Assembly: GCA_013215055.1 (NCBI GenBank)
Contig: JABSRQ010000007.1
Coordinates: forward strand, 372,001 to 436,000
Length of the DNA stretch: 64,000 nucleotides
From: Pseudomonadales bacterium
GTDB taxonomy: Bacteria > Pseudomonadota > Gammaproteobacteria > Pseudomonadales > DT-91
Direction: 5' to 3'
Position 1 is the stretch's first letter. Each line of letters starts with the position of its first letter. The notes below the pieces were generated by a model. The model was given only the letters and a program-made list of their open reading frames with translations. It ran no database searches and was not told the DNA's origin. Positions 43,457-52,883 of the stretch are shown here, piece by piece. Both the position numbers and the translations under genes were made by a program.

Positions 43457-44781
43457 TAAACAGATTCTTTTTCTAAAAGCGCATAATAAAAACCGTCGTG
43501 GCTATTGGCCTGCGGTAAAAACTGAACACCAACGTCGCATTGTATAGCAGATGGGCCAAAACCCCTATCATCACTATCAAGGCTAAGGTGTTTAGCGTCA
43601 CTTTGCTGTCTTAAAAAAGCATTAATAACTTTAGTGTTTTCCTGGGTTAATACCGAGCAAGTAGCATATAAGAGTTTGCCGCCCGGTTTTAAACATGTCC
43701 ATAATGTGTTTAACATCTCCAGCTGTAATGCCGCCAGCTGCTGAATATCATCGGGTTTACGCAGCCATTTGATATCTGGGTGGCGGCGTATCACACCGGT
43801 GGCCGAACAGGGTACATCGGCAAGGATTTTATCGAAACCTTGGCCATCCCACCAATCATCGGTTGCCAGAATATCGGCGGTGATGCATTGGGCCTGTAGC
43901 TGCAAGCGTTGCAGGTTTTCTTCGACTCTAACAAGGCGGCTGGCATCCATGTCGACTGCAGTAACACTTGCTACCTTAGGTGTATGTTCAAGAATATGGC
44001 AGGTTTTACCACCTGGCGCGGCACAGGCATCTAACACCTTATCATCTGCTTGGGCATCTAGTAAAAAGGCGGCCAGTTGTGGCGCTTCATCCTGCACACT
44101 GAAATAACCTTCTGCAAAATACGGCAAGGCGGTGATATTCACACCTTTTTCTGGCAGATAAACCGCAGAAGATGAAATCACACCTTCTTTAATCGCGATA
44201 CCCTGCTCGGTTAATAACTTGCAGTAGTCGGCCCGGGTGATTTTTGCTTCATTAATGCGTAAACATAAGGGCGGCTCCAGGTTGTTTTGAGCAAAAATGG
44301 CTTCGCTGTGATCAGGCCACATCTTGCGAATTTTTCCAACCAGCCAATCGGGGTGTTCGGTGGCGGCTTTTTCATCATTGACCGAGGGCTTTTCTGTTTG
44401 TTTCTGATATTTGCGTAATACCGCATTAATCAGGCCCTTGGCCCAATCTTTTTTCAGCATCTTACTGGCTGACACACAGCTATCGATGGCGGCATATTCG
44501 GGTGTACGCATCTTATCGAGTTGATAAGCACCAATTAATAATAAAGCGTAGATATCGTAATCTTTATTGCGTAACGGTTTTTCTAACAAGGCATCAATAT
44601 CGGTAGAGAGTGTGCGATAAAAACGGCATACACCAAAGCAGATGGCCTTACATAAACCCTGTTCTTCCGGGGCTAAGGTTTCGCTATATAGAGGAATGGT
44701 CTGATTCAGCGATTGGCCATCAATTAACATCTTTTTTAAGATGATGGCGGCGGCTGATCTGGCGTTGTGTTTTTTACTCAT
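43456..44781 (-). CDS. rsmB: 16S rRNA (cytosine967-C5)-methyltransferase
   Basis: Methylates C967 of 16S rRNA. The N-terminal NusB-like domain (SAAAIILKKMLIDG through LIGAYQLDKM) precedes the methyltransferase domain with DACAAPGGKTCHILE (AdoMet site), DVPCSATGVIRRHPDIKW and the catalytic-cysteine segment YATCSVLTQEN. 441 residues. Overlaps fmt and trkA by a few bases. Confidence 0.97.
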   Translation of the reverse strand: MSKKHNARSAAAIILKKMLIDGQSLNQTIPLYSETLAPEEQGLCKAICFGVCRFYRTLSTDIDALLEKPLRNKDYDIYALLLIGAYQLDKMRTPEYAAIDSCVSASKMLKKDWAKGLINAVLRKYQKQTEKPSVNDEKAATEHPDWLVGKIRKMWPDHSEAIFAQNNLEPPLCLRINEAKITRADYCKLLTEQGIAIKEGVISSSAVYLPEKGVNITALPYFAEGYFSVQDEAPQLAAFLLDAQADDKVLDACAAPGGKTCHILEHTPKVASVTAVDMDASRLVRVEENLQRLQLQAQCITADILATDDWWDGQGFDKILADVPCSATGVIRRHPDIKWLRKPDDIQQLAALQLEMLNTLWTCLKPGGKLLYATCSVLTQENTKVINAFLRQQSDAKHLSLDSDDRGFGPSAIQCDVGVQFLPQANSHDGFYYALLEKESV

Positions 44782-45749
44782 GAATCTGCAACTTGAGAGC
44801 TAAAGCTCTCGCCTTCAGTAAAGAGATCTTTGCGGCCATTTAACACCGCGGCAACGTCCATGCGTTTGCTATTAGGCAATTGTAATTCCTGCAAACGTAT
44901 AGCACCTATGCCACAGGCGACGGTGATGGATTTTTTATCTAGCGCTAATATTTTGCCGGCCTCGGTATACACGGTGTTGCTATCAATAAGCTCGGCCTTC
45001 CAGATTTTAATCACCTGTTCATTTAATAAGCTTGAGCAAACATTGCTGCTATTAAATGCCCGAATTTTTTGATCGATAACAGTGGCACTCAGAGACCAGT
45101 CCAGCTTGGCTTCAAGCTTTTTCAGCTTATGTGCATAGTTGGCCTGGCTACCATCCTGTTTTACCGGTTTGAGCAGGCCTGCCTGTAAGTCATTTAATGT
45201 CGCAGCCAGGGCTTCACAGCCGGGGGTTAATAAGGCGGCTCTTAAAGCATCCCCTGTGGTCTCAGGGCTAATGGCTATTTTTTCGATGTTTAACATGTCG
45301 CCGGTATCCAGGCCTTTATCCATCTGCATGATGGTAATGCCTGTTTCCGTATCCCCTGCTTCTATCGCTCGCTCTATAGGGGCTGCACCGCGCCAGCGTG
45401 GTAATAAACTGCCATGTACATTGATACAACCCAGTTTAGGGGTGTTTAAAACATTTTCGGGTAATAATAAACCATAGGCCACCACCACCATCACATCGGC
45501 CTTTAAGCTTGCTAAGATATTGATATCGCTGGCTTCTTTAAAGTTAAAAGGCTGATAAACAGGAATGTCATGTTGCAGGGCCACTTCTTTAACAGCTGAA
45601 GGCAGCAGTTTTTTACCGCGGCCTTTTTTCCTGTCGGGCTGGCTATAGACAGCCACCACATCAAAACCCTGAGCCACTAAATATTCTAGATGGCCGGCGG
45701 CAAAGTCAGGAGTACCGGCAAAAACGATGCGAAGTGTATTATCAGACAT
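44778..45749 (-). CDS. fmt: Methionyl-tRNA formyltransferase
   Basis: Formylates initiator Met-tRNA using 10-formyl-THF. The signature HGSLLPRWRGAAPIERAI with the catalytic histidine is present, after AGTPDFAAGHL at the N-terminus. 323 residues, with the C-terminal oligonucleotide-binding domain from about residue 210. Follows def by four bases. Confidence 0.97.
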   Translation of the reverse strand: MSDNTLRIVFAGTPDFAAGHLEYLVAQGFDVVAVYSQPDRKKGRGKKLLPSAVKEVALQHDIPVYQPFNFKEASDINILASLKADVMVVVAYGLLLPENVLNTPKLGCINVHGSLLPRWRGAAPIERAIEAGDTETGITIMQMDKGLDTGDMLNIEKIAISPETTGDALRAALLTPGCEALAATLNDLQAGLLKPVKQDGSQANYAHKLKKLEAKLDWSLSATVIDQKIRAFNSSNVCSSLLNEQVIKIWKAELIDSNTVYTEAGKILALDKKSITVACGIGAIRLQELQLPNSKRMDVAAVLNGRKDLFTEGESFSSQVADS

Positions 45750-45753
45750 AAAA

Positions 45754-46263
45754 TTAACGGTTCTGCTTTTTGTGGGCTTTTTCTAGCTTGCTGCGTATGC
45801 GATTACGTTTTAATGGCGATAGATAATCAACAAATAATTTACCGCTTAAATGGTCGATTTCATGCTGAATACAAATCGCCAACATACCGTTATCTGTCAT
45901 CTCGAATTTTTCGCCGTGGCGGTCTTGCGCCGTGACCTTGATATTTCTGGCACGGGTCACCGATTCATAATAGCCCGGCACCGATAAACAGCCTTCGTCA
46001 TAAGACTCCAGCTCATCATCCAAAACTTCTACTTCGGGGTTGATAAACACCAAAGGTTGGTCTTTTTCTTCAGAGATATCCATCACGATTAATTGTATAT
46101 GTTGATCCACCTGTGTGGCGGCCAGGCCTATACCCGGTGCTTCATACATGGTTTCAAACATATCATCGATAAGTTGTTGCAGTGCATCATCGAAGCTCTC
46201 TACAGGTTTGGCGAGCGTGCGCAAACGTGGATCAGGAAACTCAAGAATAGAAAGAAGACTCAT
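45754..46263 (-). CDS. def: Peptide deformylase
   Basis: Removes the formyl group from nascent proteins. The three metal/active-site motifs are [18 protein letters not shown] (cysteine ligand) and QHEIDHLSG (HEXXH). 169 residues, same as E. coli. First gene of the operon and divergent from the LysM gene; the 240-base gap between them has two TATAAT-like boxes on the minus strand but no clear full promoter. Confidence 0.97.
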   Translation of the reverse strand: MSLLSILEFPDPRLRTLAKPVESFDDALQQLIDDMFETMYEAPGIGLAATQVDQHIQLIVMDISEEKDQPLVFINPEVEVLDDELESYDEGCLSVPGYYESVTRARNIKVTAQDRHGEKFEMTDNGMLAICIQHEIDHLSGKLFVDYLSPLKRNRIRSKLEKAHKKQNR

Positions 46264-46504
46264 AAATGATACCGAGAATGACTAAATAGCTTTAAAAAAA
46301 GGCGCTAAGATGATGATCAAACACTAGAACTTGTGACATTATACAAGTTAATGTAAGTTCACATGCTATATTATACAAACGGCGAAGCTGGAGATAGCAT
46401 TAACACCAGCAAATAGTTTAACAGTTCCAGATACTTGGTATATATTGGATAAGCTGAAATAAAAATGCGCAATGGCTGAAAAAGCTGTGCAAGGAACCAA
46501 TAAA

Positions 46505-47533
46505 ATGAAAAAGCTACTTCTAGGATTGGTCATGGGTTTTTATGCCTGTGTATTAATGGCCGAATCGCTACAGATGAAAGAGGGACACCCTGACCATTAT
46601 TACGTCAAAAAAGGTGATACCTTATGGGATATATCCAATGTATTCTTGTCTAACCCATGGTATTGGCCTGAAATTTGGCATATCAACCCCCAAGTTGCCA
46701 ACCCACATTTAATTTACCCCGGTGATAAACTGGCTTTGGTTTGGATTGAAGGCGGTCAGCGTTTAACGATTGTTGAGCGTGCGCCGGTTAAATTCACTAA
46801 AAAATTAACCGCTCAGGTTAGAACCACATCGACTGCCGATGCGATTCCTGCGATTCCATTAGACAAGATTTCAGCCTTCCTAAGTAAAACCCGTGTTGTT
46901 AGCAGTAATGAACTAGATGCCGCACCTTATGTCTTAGCCGGTGATAATCGCCGCATCCTCTCCGGTGCAGGGGATAAACTGTATGCCCGTGGTGAATTCA
47001 CCGAAGGCGAAAAAACCTATGGTTTCTACCGTCAAGGGGTTAACTATATAGACCCTAATACGGGTGAGTTATTAGGCATAGAAGCCGAGCATATCGGTGC
47101 CGGTAGCCTGATTGATATGAACTCTGATGTAGGCACGTTATCGATTAATGAATCAGGGCAGGAGATTCGGGTTAACGATAGATTATTAGTCAATGAAGAA
47201 CGCAAGATCACCGCCGTTTTTCATCCCAAGGCACCTGCCGAAGATGTTGAAGGGGTTATCCTGAATGTAGAAGGTGGTGTGAACCAGGTGGGCGCAATGG
47301 ATGTTGTGGCGATTAACCTGGGTGAGCGTGATGGCATCAGAGACGGTGATATTCTGGCTATTGAGCAAAAAGGTGATGTGGTTAAAGATAGGGTCAGAAA
47401 TGAGCTGATTCAACTGCCGGATGTACGTGCGGGTATATTGATTATCTTCCGTGTCTTCGACAAGATGGCGTTTGGCCTGGTTGTTTCTGCCGATAGACCA
47501 CTTAAAACCGGTGATAAGGTGACTAACCCTTAA
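46505..47533 (+). CDS. LysM peptidoglycan-binding domain protein
   Basis: Exported protein with a signal peptide (MKKLLLGLVMGFYACVLMAE) and one LysM domain at about residues 36-83 (YYVKKGDTLWDISNVFL, then NPHLIYPGDKLAL), which binds peptidoglycan glycans. The rest (to residue 342) has no domain I recognise beyond the conserved C-terminal part of this origin-linked LysM family. The ATG at 46505 has AAGGA about 10 bases upstream; the open frame from 46472 is not needed. It is regularly found between def and dprA in pseudomonads; the function is unknown. Confidence 0.9.
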   Translation: MKKLLLGLVMGFYACVLMAESLQMKEGHPDHYYVKKGDTLWDISNVFLSNPWYWPEIWHINPQVANPHLIYPGDKLALVWIEGGQRLTIVERAPVKFTKKLTAQVRTTSTADAIPAIPLDKISAFLSKTRVVSSNELDAAPYVLAGDNRRILSGAGDKLYARGEFTEGEKTYGFYRQGVNYIDPNTGELLGIEAEHIGAGSLIDMNSDVGTLSINESGQEIRVNDRLLVNEERKITAVFHPKAPAEDVEGVILNVEGGVNQVGAMDVVAINLGERDGIRDGDILAIEQKGDVVKDRVRNELIQLPDVRAGILIIFRVFDKMAFGLVVSADRPLKTGDKVTNP

Positions 47534-47570
47534 GTTTTTTTAACACTTCTTCCTCTTCTTGATATTTTCT

Positions 47571-47604
47571 GTATAGCCACTTTTTAGTGGCTATACTTCT
47601 TTCT
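47571..47604 (+). terminator. Likely terminator after the LysM gene
   Basis: A 10-bp perfect stem GTATAGCCAC (47571-47580) / GTGGCTATAC (47587-47596), loop TTTTTA, followed by the T-rich TTCTTTCT. Confidence 0.6.
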
Positions 47605-47662
47605 ACGGTCTGTGTTTTTTCTGCCACCATTTTTTGATTGATCTTAAGCCTCAGGCGCCAGC

Positions 47663-48796
47663 ATGCACGATCTCAGTGATATTGAAGCCCTACTGCTATT
47701 GCAGCGTGTCCCCGGCATTGGGCCTAAACGTCTGCGCCAGTTAATGGGCTTTTTTGATGAGTCTGCGGCTATCTGGCGGGCTGATGTACAACAGTTGGCT
47801 TTTCTACCTACCGCTATCCGGGAAGAAATCAAAGCGATTCAACATAAAGGCCGCGCCCATGCCTACTGGCAGCAAGTATGTTTTGATCTGGAAGCTATCG
47901 ATAAAAACAATATTCAGCTGCTGACCCTGGATGATGACTTATACCCTGGCTTATTAAAAGAAACCGATAATGCACCTGCACTGCTGTATATCAAAGGTGA
48001 TACCAGGCTGTTATCGCAGGCGCAGATCGCCGTGGTTGGTTCACGCAAGGCCAGCACACAGAGCCTGAGGCTGAGCTACCAATGGGCCCAGCATTTGGCC
48101 AATAAGGGCCTGGTGATTACCAGCGGCTTGGCTATTGGGGTAGATGGTGCGGCGCATCAGGGGGCTATTGATGCAGGAAAACCCACGATCGCCGTATTAG
48201 CCCACGGTATGGATAGCCTATACCCGGCCAGACATAAAAAAATGGCTGAGGCGATAGCGGCCTGTGGTGTTTTAGTCAGTGAATTTCCTCTGGGTACACA
48301 GGCTAAACGTGAACATTTCCCGCGCCGCAATCGTATCATCACCGGCTTAAGTTTGGCGTTGCTGGTCACCGAAGCGGCAATAAAAAGTGGCTCGATGATC
48401 TCTGCCCAATATGCGATAGAGCAAAACCGTGATGTCTTTGCGATCCCCGGTAATATTAATAACCCACAGGCAGCGGGCTGCCATTATTTAATCCAACAAG
48501 GTGCTTATTTAGCCACCAGTGCGGATGATATCTTGCAGGGCTTAAACTGGCATACAGGCGATATCAATGCCGAAAATTATCAGCCAAGCCTGTTTGATGA
48601 GGCGCAAGCAAGTGCAAATAATTTAAATGTCCAGCAGCAGAAACTGGTGGACAAAATTCCGTTTGAGCCGATTCATATGGATGAACTGATTAAAAATACC
48701 GCGATTCCCGCCGCTCTTCTGGCCGGTCAGCTCTTGGAATTGGAGATTTTAAACGTGGTGGAATGCATAGGCGGAAACTATCAGCGTATTCAATGA
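47663..48796 (+). CDS. dprA: DNA processing protein DprA (Smf)
   Basis: Loads RecA on incoming single-stranded DNA in natural transformation. The Rossmann-like core has VVGSRKASTQ, SGLAIGVDGAAHQGAI and FPRRNRIITGLS, and the C-terminal winged-helix-like DML1 part follows (about residue 310 on). 377 residues, near the 374 of E. coli. Competence pili genes in this window are broken, but DprA itself is intact. Confidence 0.96.
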   Translation: MHDLSDIEALLLLQRVPGIGPKRLRQLMGFFDESAAIWRADVQQLAFLPTAIREEIKAIQHKGRAHAYWQQVCFDLEAIDKNNIQLLTLDDDLYPGLLKETDNAPALLYIKGDTRLLSQAQIAVVGSRKASTQSLRLSYQWAQHLANKGLVITSGLAIGVDGAAHQGAIDAGKPTIAVLAHGMDSLYPARHKKMAEAIAACGVLVSEFPLGTQAKREHFPRRNRIITGLSLALLVTEAAIKSGSMISAQYAIEQNRDVFAIPGNINNPQAAGCHYLIQQGAYLATSADDILQGLNWHTGDINAENYQPSLFDEAQASANNLNVQQQKLVDKIPFEPIHMDELIKNTAIPAALLAGQLLELEILNVVECIGGNYQRIQ

Positions 48797-48891
48797 GGGT
48801 AAGAGTTTCGAAAAATCATTGCTTTTTAAAAGCGAATTGATTAAATTTTCGCCCCTTGAAAAAAACGGTCTATAGACCACGAAGGACGATC

Positions 48892-49398
48892 ATGAGTGAT
48901 ACATTTGTTGCCATCTTAATGGGTTCTGATTCCGATTTCCCGATCATGGAATCTTGCATTGAAATCTTAAAGAAATTTGATATTCGTGTCGAAGTGAAAA
49001 TCTCTTCTGCCCATCGTACCCCAGAAGCGACACACAACTATGTGAAAGATGCCGATGCACGTGGCTGTTCGGTATTTATCTGTGCCGCAGGCATGGCGGC
49101 TCATTTAGCCGGTGCGGTTTCTGCCAATACGTTAAAGCCGGTTTTAGGTGTACCGATTAATTCATCACTGGATGGCCTGGATGCGTTATTAGCTACCGTT
49201 CAGATGCCAGCAGGCATTCCGGTAGGTACTGTGGCTATCGGTAAAGCTGGCGCTAAAAATGCGGCTTATCTGGCTGCGCAAATCATCGGTACTTCTGATG
49301 CAACTGTACATAAAGCCTTGATTGCCGAGCGTCAGGAAAATGCTGAAATTGTTATGGCCAAAGATGCTGCGCTTCAGGAAAAACTGAAATCGCTGTAA
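48892..49398 (+). CDS. purE: N5-carboxyaminoimidazole ribonucleotide mutase
   Basis: Purine biosynthesis step that turns N5-CAIR to CAIR. GSDSDFPIMESC, ISSAHRTPEATH and AAGMAAHLAGAVSANT mark the active site. 168 residues from the ATG at 48892, which has AAGGA seven bases upstream; the frame is open to 48856 but that part is not needed. purK, which often follows, is not next to it here. Confidence 0.96.
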   Translation: MSDTFVAILMGSDSDFPIMESCIEILKKFDIRVEVKISSAHRTPEATHNYVKDADARGCSVFICAAGMAAHLAGAVSANTLKPVLGVPINSSLDGLDALLATVQMPAGIPVGTVAIGKAGAKNAAYLAAQIIGTSDATVHKALIAERQENAEIVMAKDAALQEKLKSL

Positions 49399-49430
49399 GT
49401 CATACAGTCTCACCCCAGTTTGCGGCTAAA

Positions 49431-49949
49431 TTGCTGCAGCTGGGCCAAATGGTTGCCTATCCGACAGAGGCGGTTTGGGGCCTGGGTTGTGATCCTTTTA
49501 ATGCCGAAGCGGTATACGCCCTGCTTGCGTTAAAACAGCGGCCGGTAGAAAAAGGCCTGATTCTGGTGGCCGCTAACTGGCAGCAGTTAAGCCCCTATAT
49601 CGAAGCCTCAGTATTAACCGCGATGCAGGAGAAGCCAATACCTGCACGCCCTACTACCTGGCTTATCCCGTTCAAAAAAGGCACGTTACCGCACTGGATA
49701 GTGGGTGAACATACAACCGTGGCGGTTAGAATAAGTGTGCATCGTGACGTACAAGCCCTAACCCTGGCCTTCGGCGGCCCCATCATTTCCACGTCGGCAA
49801 ATCCTGCGGGTTGTCTGCCTGCCAAAGAAATTTTTCATTTGCGACGCTATTTTGCATTACAATTGACTATCTGTCGTGGCCGTATAGGGCATGAAGAGCG
49901 GCCCAGCCAGATTATTAATGGCTTAACCGGCCTGCAATTACGCGATTAA
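49431..49949 (+). CDS. tsaC: Threonylcarbamoyl-AMP synthase
   Basis: Makes threonylcarbamoyl-AMP for the t6A37 tRNA modification. [16 protein letters not shown] and STSANPAG are the SUA5/YciO/YrdC signatures. No ATG gives the whole N-terminus: the only start in frame near it is a TTG at 49431 ([15 protein letters not shown]). The frame is open upstream without ATG, GTG or TTG and reads SHTVSPQFAAK just before, which looks like the conserved first helix. So the true start is uncertain, or the start codon has been lost. The family has about 185 residues; this call has 172. Confidence 0.85.
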   Translation: MLQLGQMVAYPTEAVWGLGCDPFNAEAVYALLALKQRPVEKGLILVAANWQQLSPYIEASVLTAMQEKPIPARPTTWLIPFKKGTLPHWIVGEHTTVAVRISVHRDVQALTLAFGGPIISTSANPAGCLPAKEIFHLRRYFALQLTICRGRIGHEERPSQIINGLTGLQLRD

Positions 49950-49977
49950 GCCAGTGTCCCAAAGGAATACCAAGACT

Positions 49978-50892
49978 ATGTCTGCTATCGATATCGAAGC
50001 GGTTAAAAGCTTTTTACTGCAATTACAAAACAGCATTTGTGATGCTTTAGAACAGGAAGATGCATCGGCAACATTTGAACACGATAGCTGGCAGCGTGAA
50101 CAAGGTGGTGGCGGTCAAAGCCGGGTCATTAAAGATGGTGCGATTTTTGAAAAAGGTGGCGTGAACTTCTCCCATATTATGGGTGATGCGATGCCGGCCT
50201 CAGCCACTGCAACAAGGCCTGAATTAGCCGGACGTTCGTATCAGGCTATGGGTGTCTCTCTGGTATTACACCCTAAAAACCCGCATATCCCTACAGCTCA
50301 CGCCAATGTACGTTTCTTTGTTGCCGAAAAAGACGGTGAAGAGCCAGTTTGGTGGTTTGGTGGTGGCTATGATTTAACCCCCTATTATCTCTATGAAGAA
50401 GATGCCATCAGCTGGCATCAGGCGGCATTTGATGCCTGTGAACCTTTTGGTGAAGCCGTTTATGATAAATACAAAAAGGCCTGTGATGAATATTTCTGGT
50501 TAAAACATCGAAGTGAGGCCCGTGGTGTCGGCGGCCTGTTTTTTGATGATTTAAATGAATGGGGCTTTGATAAAAGCTTTGCATTTATGCAGGCGGTGGG
50601 TAATAGCTTTACCAAAGCCTATGTGCCGATAATACAAAAACGTAAAGCCATGGTCTGGACCGAAGCACAGCGTGATTATCAGCTCTATCGCCGAGGCCGC
50701 TATGTAGAATTTAATCTGGTTTTTGATAGAGGCACCCTGTTTGGTTTACAAAGTGGCGGGCGTACCGAATCTATTCTTATGTCGATGCCACCTATCGTCA
50801 AATGGGATTATATGTGGGCCCCTGAAGAAGCTTCAGAAGAAGAAAAACTAGTGGCGGTATTACAAAACCCTAAAGATTGGTTGAATAAATAA
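49978..50892 (+). CDS. hemF: Oxygen-dependent coproporphyrinogen III oxidase
   Basis: Aerobic haem step from coproporphyrinogen III to protoporphyrinogen [39 protein letters not shown] and [16 protein letters not shown] are conserved. 304 residues from the ATG at 49978, which has AAAGGAA upstream. A GTG at 49954 is less likely. Its TAA overlaps the aroE ATG. Confidence 0.97.
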   Translation: MSAIDIEAVKSFLLQLQNSICDALEQEDASATFEHDSWQREQGGGGQSRVIKDGAIFEKGGVNFSHIMGDAMPASATATRPELAGRSYQAMGVSLVLHPKNPHIPTAHANVRFFVAEKDGEEPVWWFGGGYDLTPYYLYEEDAISWHQAAFDACEPFGEAVYDKYKKACDEYFWLKHRSEARGVGGLFFDDLNEWGFDKSFAFMQAVGNSFTKAYVPIIQKRKAMVWTEAQRDYQLYRRGRYVEFNLVFDRGTLFGLQSGGRTESILMSMPPIVKWDYMWAPEEASEEEKLVAVLQNPKDWLNK

Positions 50893-51713
50893 TGACAGAT
50901 CAGTATGCCGTATTTGGTAACCCCATAGAACATAGCAAATCGCCTGAGATTCACACCTTTTTTGCTGAACAAACTCAGCAAGATCTTGAGTATTCTAAAC
51001 AGTTAGTGGAACTTGATGGATTTTCCTCGGCGGTTGCAGCGTTTAAAGCCGCCGGTGGTAAAGGTATAAATATCACTGTACCGTTTAAGCTAGAAGCCTA
51101 TGAACTGGCAGATAGATTAAGCCAGCGTGCCAGACAAGCAGGTGCGGTAAATACGCTGATATTACATGACGATAGCACAGTAGAAGGTGATAACACCGAC
51201 GGCATTGGCATGGTCAATGATATTGTCGAAAATCATGGCTGGCCTATGGCGGGTAAAATCATCCTGGTTTTAGGTGCCGGTGGTGCGGTACGTGGAGTCT
51301 TGGGTCCTATGCTAGCGCAGAAACCTGCCAAGATCATTATCGCCAATCGCACATTAGAAAAAGCCCAGCAACTGGCCACGGCTTTCTCCAAAATAGGCTG
51401 TATAGAAGCGCTGGGTTTTGATGAGATTCCAGCAGAATCTGTAGATATGGTGATCAACGGCACGTCAGCCAGTCTTTCTGGCGATATTCCGCCGGTACCC
51501 GCGGCCATTATTGGTGTTGATACGGCCTGCTACGACATGATGTATGGCAAAGAATATACCGCGTTTTTGCAATGGGCTCAGCAGCAAGGCGCTACAAAGT
51601 TGGCCGATGGTTTAGGCATGTTGGTAGGCCAAGCCGCAGAGGCGTTTACATTGTGGCGTAAAGTGCGCCCTGACGTGAATGATTTGATTAATGAATTAAG
51701 AGCCAAGATGTAA
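50892..51713 (+). CDS. aroE: Shikimate dehydrogenase (NADP+)
   Basis: Reduces 3-dehydroshikimate in the aromatic pathway. NPIEHSKSPEIHTFFA, the catalytic lysine in NITVPFKLEAYELAD, NTDGIGM and the NADP site GAGGAVRGVLGPM are present. 273 residues. Overlaps hemF by one base and converges with the small gene on the minus strand with a 2-base gap. Confidence 0.97.
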   Translation: MTDQYAVFGNPIEHSKSPEIHTFFAEQTQQDLEYSKQLVELDGFSSAVAAFKAAGGKGINITVPFKLEAYELADRLSQRARQAGAVNTLILHDDSTVEGDNTDGIGMVNDIVENHGWPMAGKIILVLGAGGAVRGVLGPMLAQKPAKIIIANRTLEKAQQLATAFSKIGCIEALGFDEIPAESVDMVINGTSASLSGDIPPVPAAIIGVDTACYDMMYGKEYTAFLQWAQQQGATKLADGLGMLVGQAAEAFTLWRKVRPDVNDLINELRAKM

Positions 51714-51715
51714 GC

Positions 51716-51979
51716 TTAAGTGATTTCGGCTGCGGTGCCGCTGTTGTATTCGCAGCCTTCAATAAAGCTTTTTAGCTGCTCAGCATCTGGCCATTCGCTG
51801 CGCTCAACAAAATAGAGCAGTGCATATTGGGCTTCATTACGGTCTTCAAAAGGCCCGATGTCTAAACCTTCACGGGTCTTGAAATACCAGTGATCACCCT
51901 GCTTTTCAAAGCGGTCGGTACGATCTGATTTATTCTTGCTGGCATCATCTTTGCGGTTTTTACTTAATAAAGAAAACAC
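51716..51979 (-). CDS. DUF6316-like small protein
   Basis: An 87-residue, highly charged cytosolic protein. The core RFEKQGDHWYFKTREGLDIG then PFEDRNEAQYALLYFV matches the short proteins of pseudomonads usually called DUF6316. Function unknown. No membrane segment or signal peptide. Confidence 0.75.
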   Translation of the reverse strand: MFSLLSKNRKDDASKNKSDRTDRFEKQGDHWYFKTREGLDIGPFEDRNEAQYALLYFVERSEWPDAEQLKSFIEGCEYNSGTAAEIT

Positions 51980-52070
51980 AGACCTGTCCTCGTTCTGTTT
52001 ATTAAAAAATTATAGATGAATCTTACCGACAGTTTGTTTGAAATAGAACAAGGAAAGAGGTTTTTTATCG

Positions 52071-52205
52071 TTACAATGCATAAAGAGGCAGGATGATAAA
52101 AAGCCCTAAGCAGACGATAAAGCAGATGATCCCGAATAACGCTGTAGGGTTTTTATCGTTTAAAACAACCGGCTCACGATGATATTTGTGAATATGTTTT
52201 TTCAT
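52071..52205 (-). CDS. Small single-span membrane protein of unknown function
   Basis: A 44-codon frame (MKKHIHKYHREPVVLNDKNP at the start) with one strong hydrophobic segment (about residues 23-43, ALFGIICFIVCLGLFIILPL). The histidine/lysine-rich N-terminus would face the cytosol. No clear ribosome site. A 10-bp inverted repeat lies 26 bases upstream. Confidence 0.45.
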   Translation of the reverse strand: MKKHIHKYHREPVVLNDKNPTALFGIICFIVCLGLFIILPLYAL

Positions 52206-52230
52206 GATGCTCTAATGGTTTATATCAATA

Positions 52231-52261
52231 ACACTTAACGATATTTTATACCGTTAAGTGT
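52231..52261. repeat. 10-bp inverted repeat between the small membrane protein and the gamma carbonic anhydrase
   Basis: ACACTTAACG (52231-52240) and CGTTAAGTGT (52252-52261) form a perfect stem with an 11-base AT-rich loop. No T-run follows on either side, so it may be a weak terminator for the carbonic anhydrase gene or an operator for the 44-residue gene. Confidence 0.5.
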
Positions 52262-52276
52262 AGACCAACGCCCGGC

Positions 52277-52837
52277 TTAGCTTTGGTCTTCGGCCAGATA
52301 TTGATCTTTTAATTTGACGTAATTAGCCGATGAATAGGTGAAATATTGCATTTCCTTATCCGTTAATGGGCGTATTTTTTTAGCCGGCGAACCGACATAT
52401 AAAAATCCGGATTCCAGCGTTTTACCCGGTGGCACCAAGGTGTTGGCCCCCACAACCACATCATCGGGCACTGTCGCGCCATCCATAACGATGGTACCCA
52501 TGCCGATTAAGACCCTATTGCCAATGCTGCAGCCGTGTAATGTTACAGAATGGGCGATGGTGCAATCATCACCCACGGTTAACGCAAAACCGTCGGGATT
52601 AAACGGCCCTGCATGAGTGATATGGCAGATACAACCATCCTGAATGCTGGTGCGTTGACCAATGGTGATTTTATTCATATCACCGCGTATCACCACTAAC
52701 GGCCAGATAGAGCTATCTGCGCCTATGCTTACCTCACCGATAATAACTGCCGAGCGATCGATAAAGACATCTGGGCCTAATTCGGGGTGTTTCGTCGCAA
52801 ATGATCGCAGCGATAAGTCGCACATTTGATGCTTCAA
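52277..52837 (-). CDS. Gamma carbonic anhydrase-like protein (YrdA family)
   Basis: Left-handed beta-helix protein of the gamma carbonic anhydrase-like family. Hexapeptide repeats run from IDRSAVIIGEVSIGADSSIW onward; the zinc histidines are in CHITHAG, AHSVTLHG and GNRVLIGMG follows. 186 residues. Carbonic anhydrase activity is not proved for most YrdA proteins. Divergent from prlC, as in pseudomonads. Confidence 0.93.
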   Translation of the reverse strand: MKHQMCDLSLRSFATKHPELGPDVFIDRSAVIIGEVSIGADSSIWPLVVIRGDMNKITIGQRTSIQDGCICHITHAGPFNPDGFALTVGDDCTIAHSVTLHGCSIGNRVLIGMGTIVMDGATVPDDVVVGANTLVPPGKTLESGFLYVGSPAKKIRPLTDKEMQYFTYSSANYVKLKDQYLAEDQS

Positions 52838-52883
52838 GGTTAAACTTCCTCAAACGAATTGATAAATTAAAGATTAGCCTATT

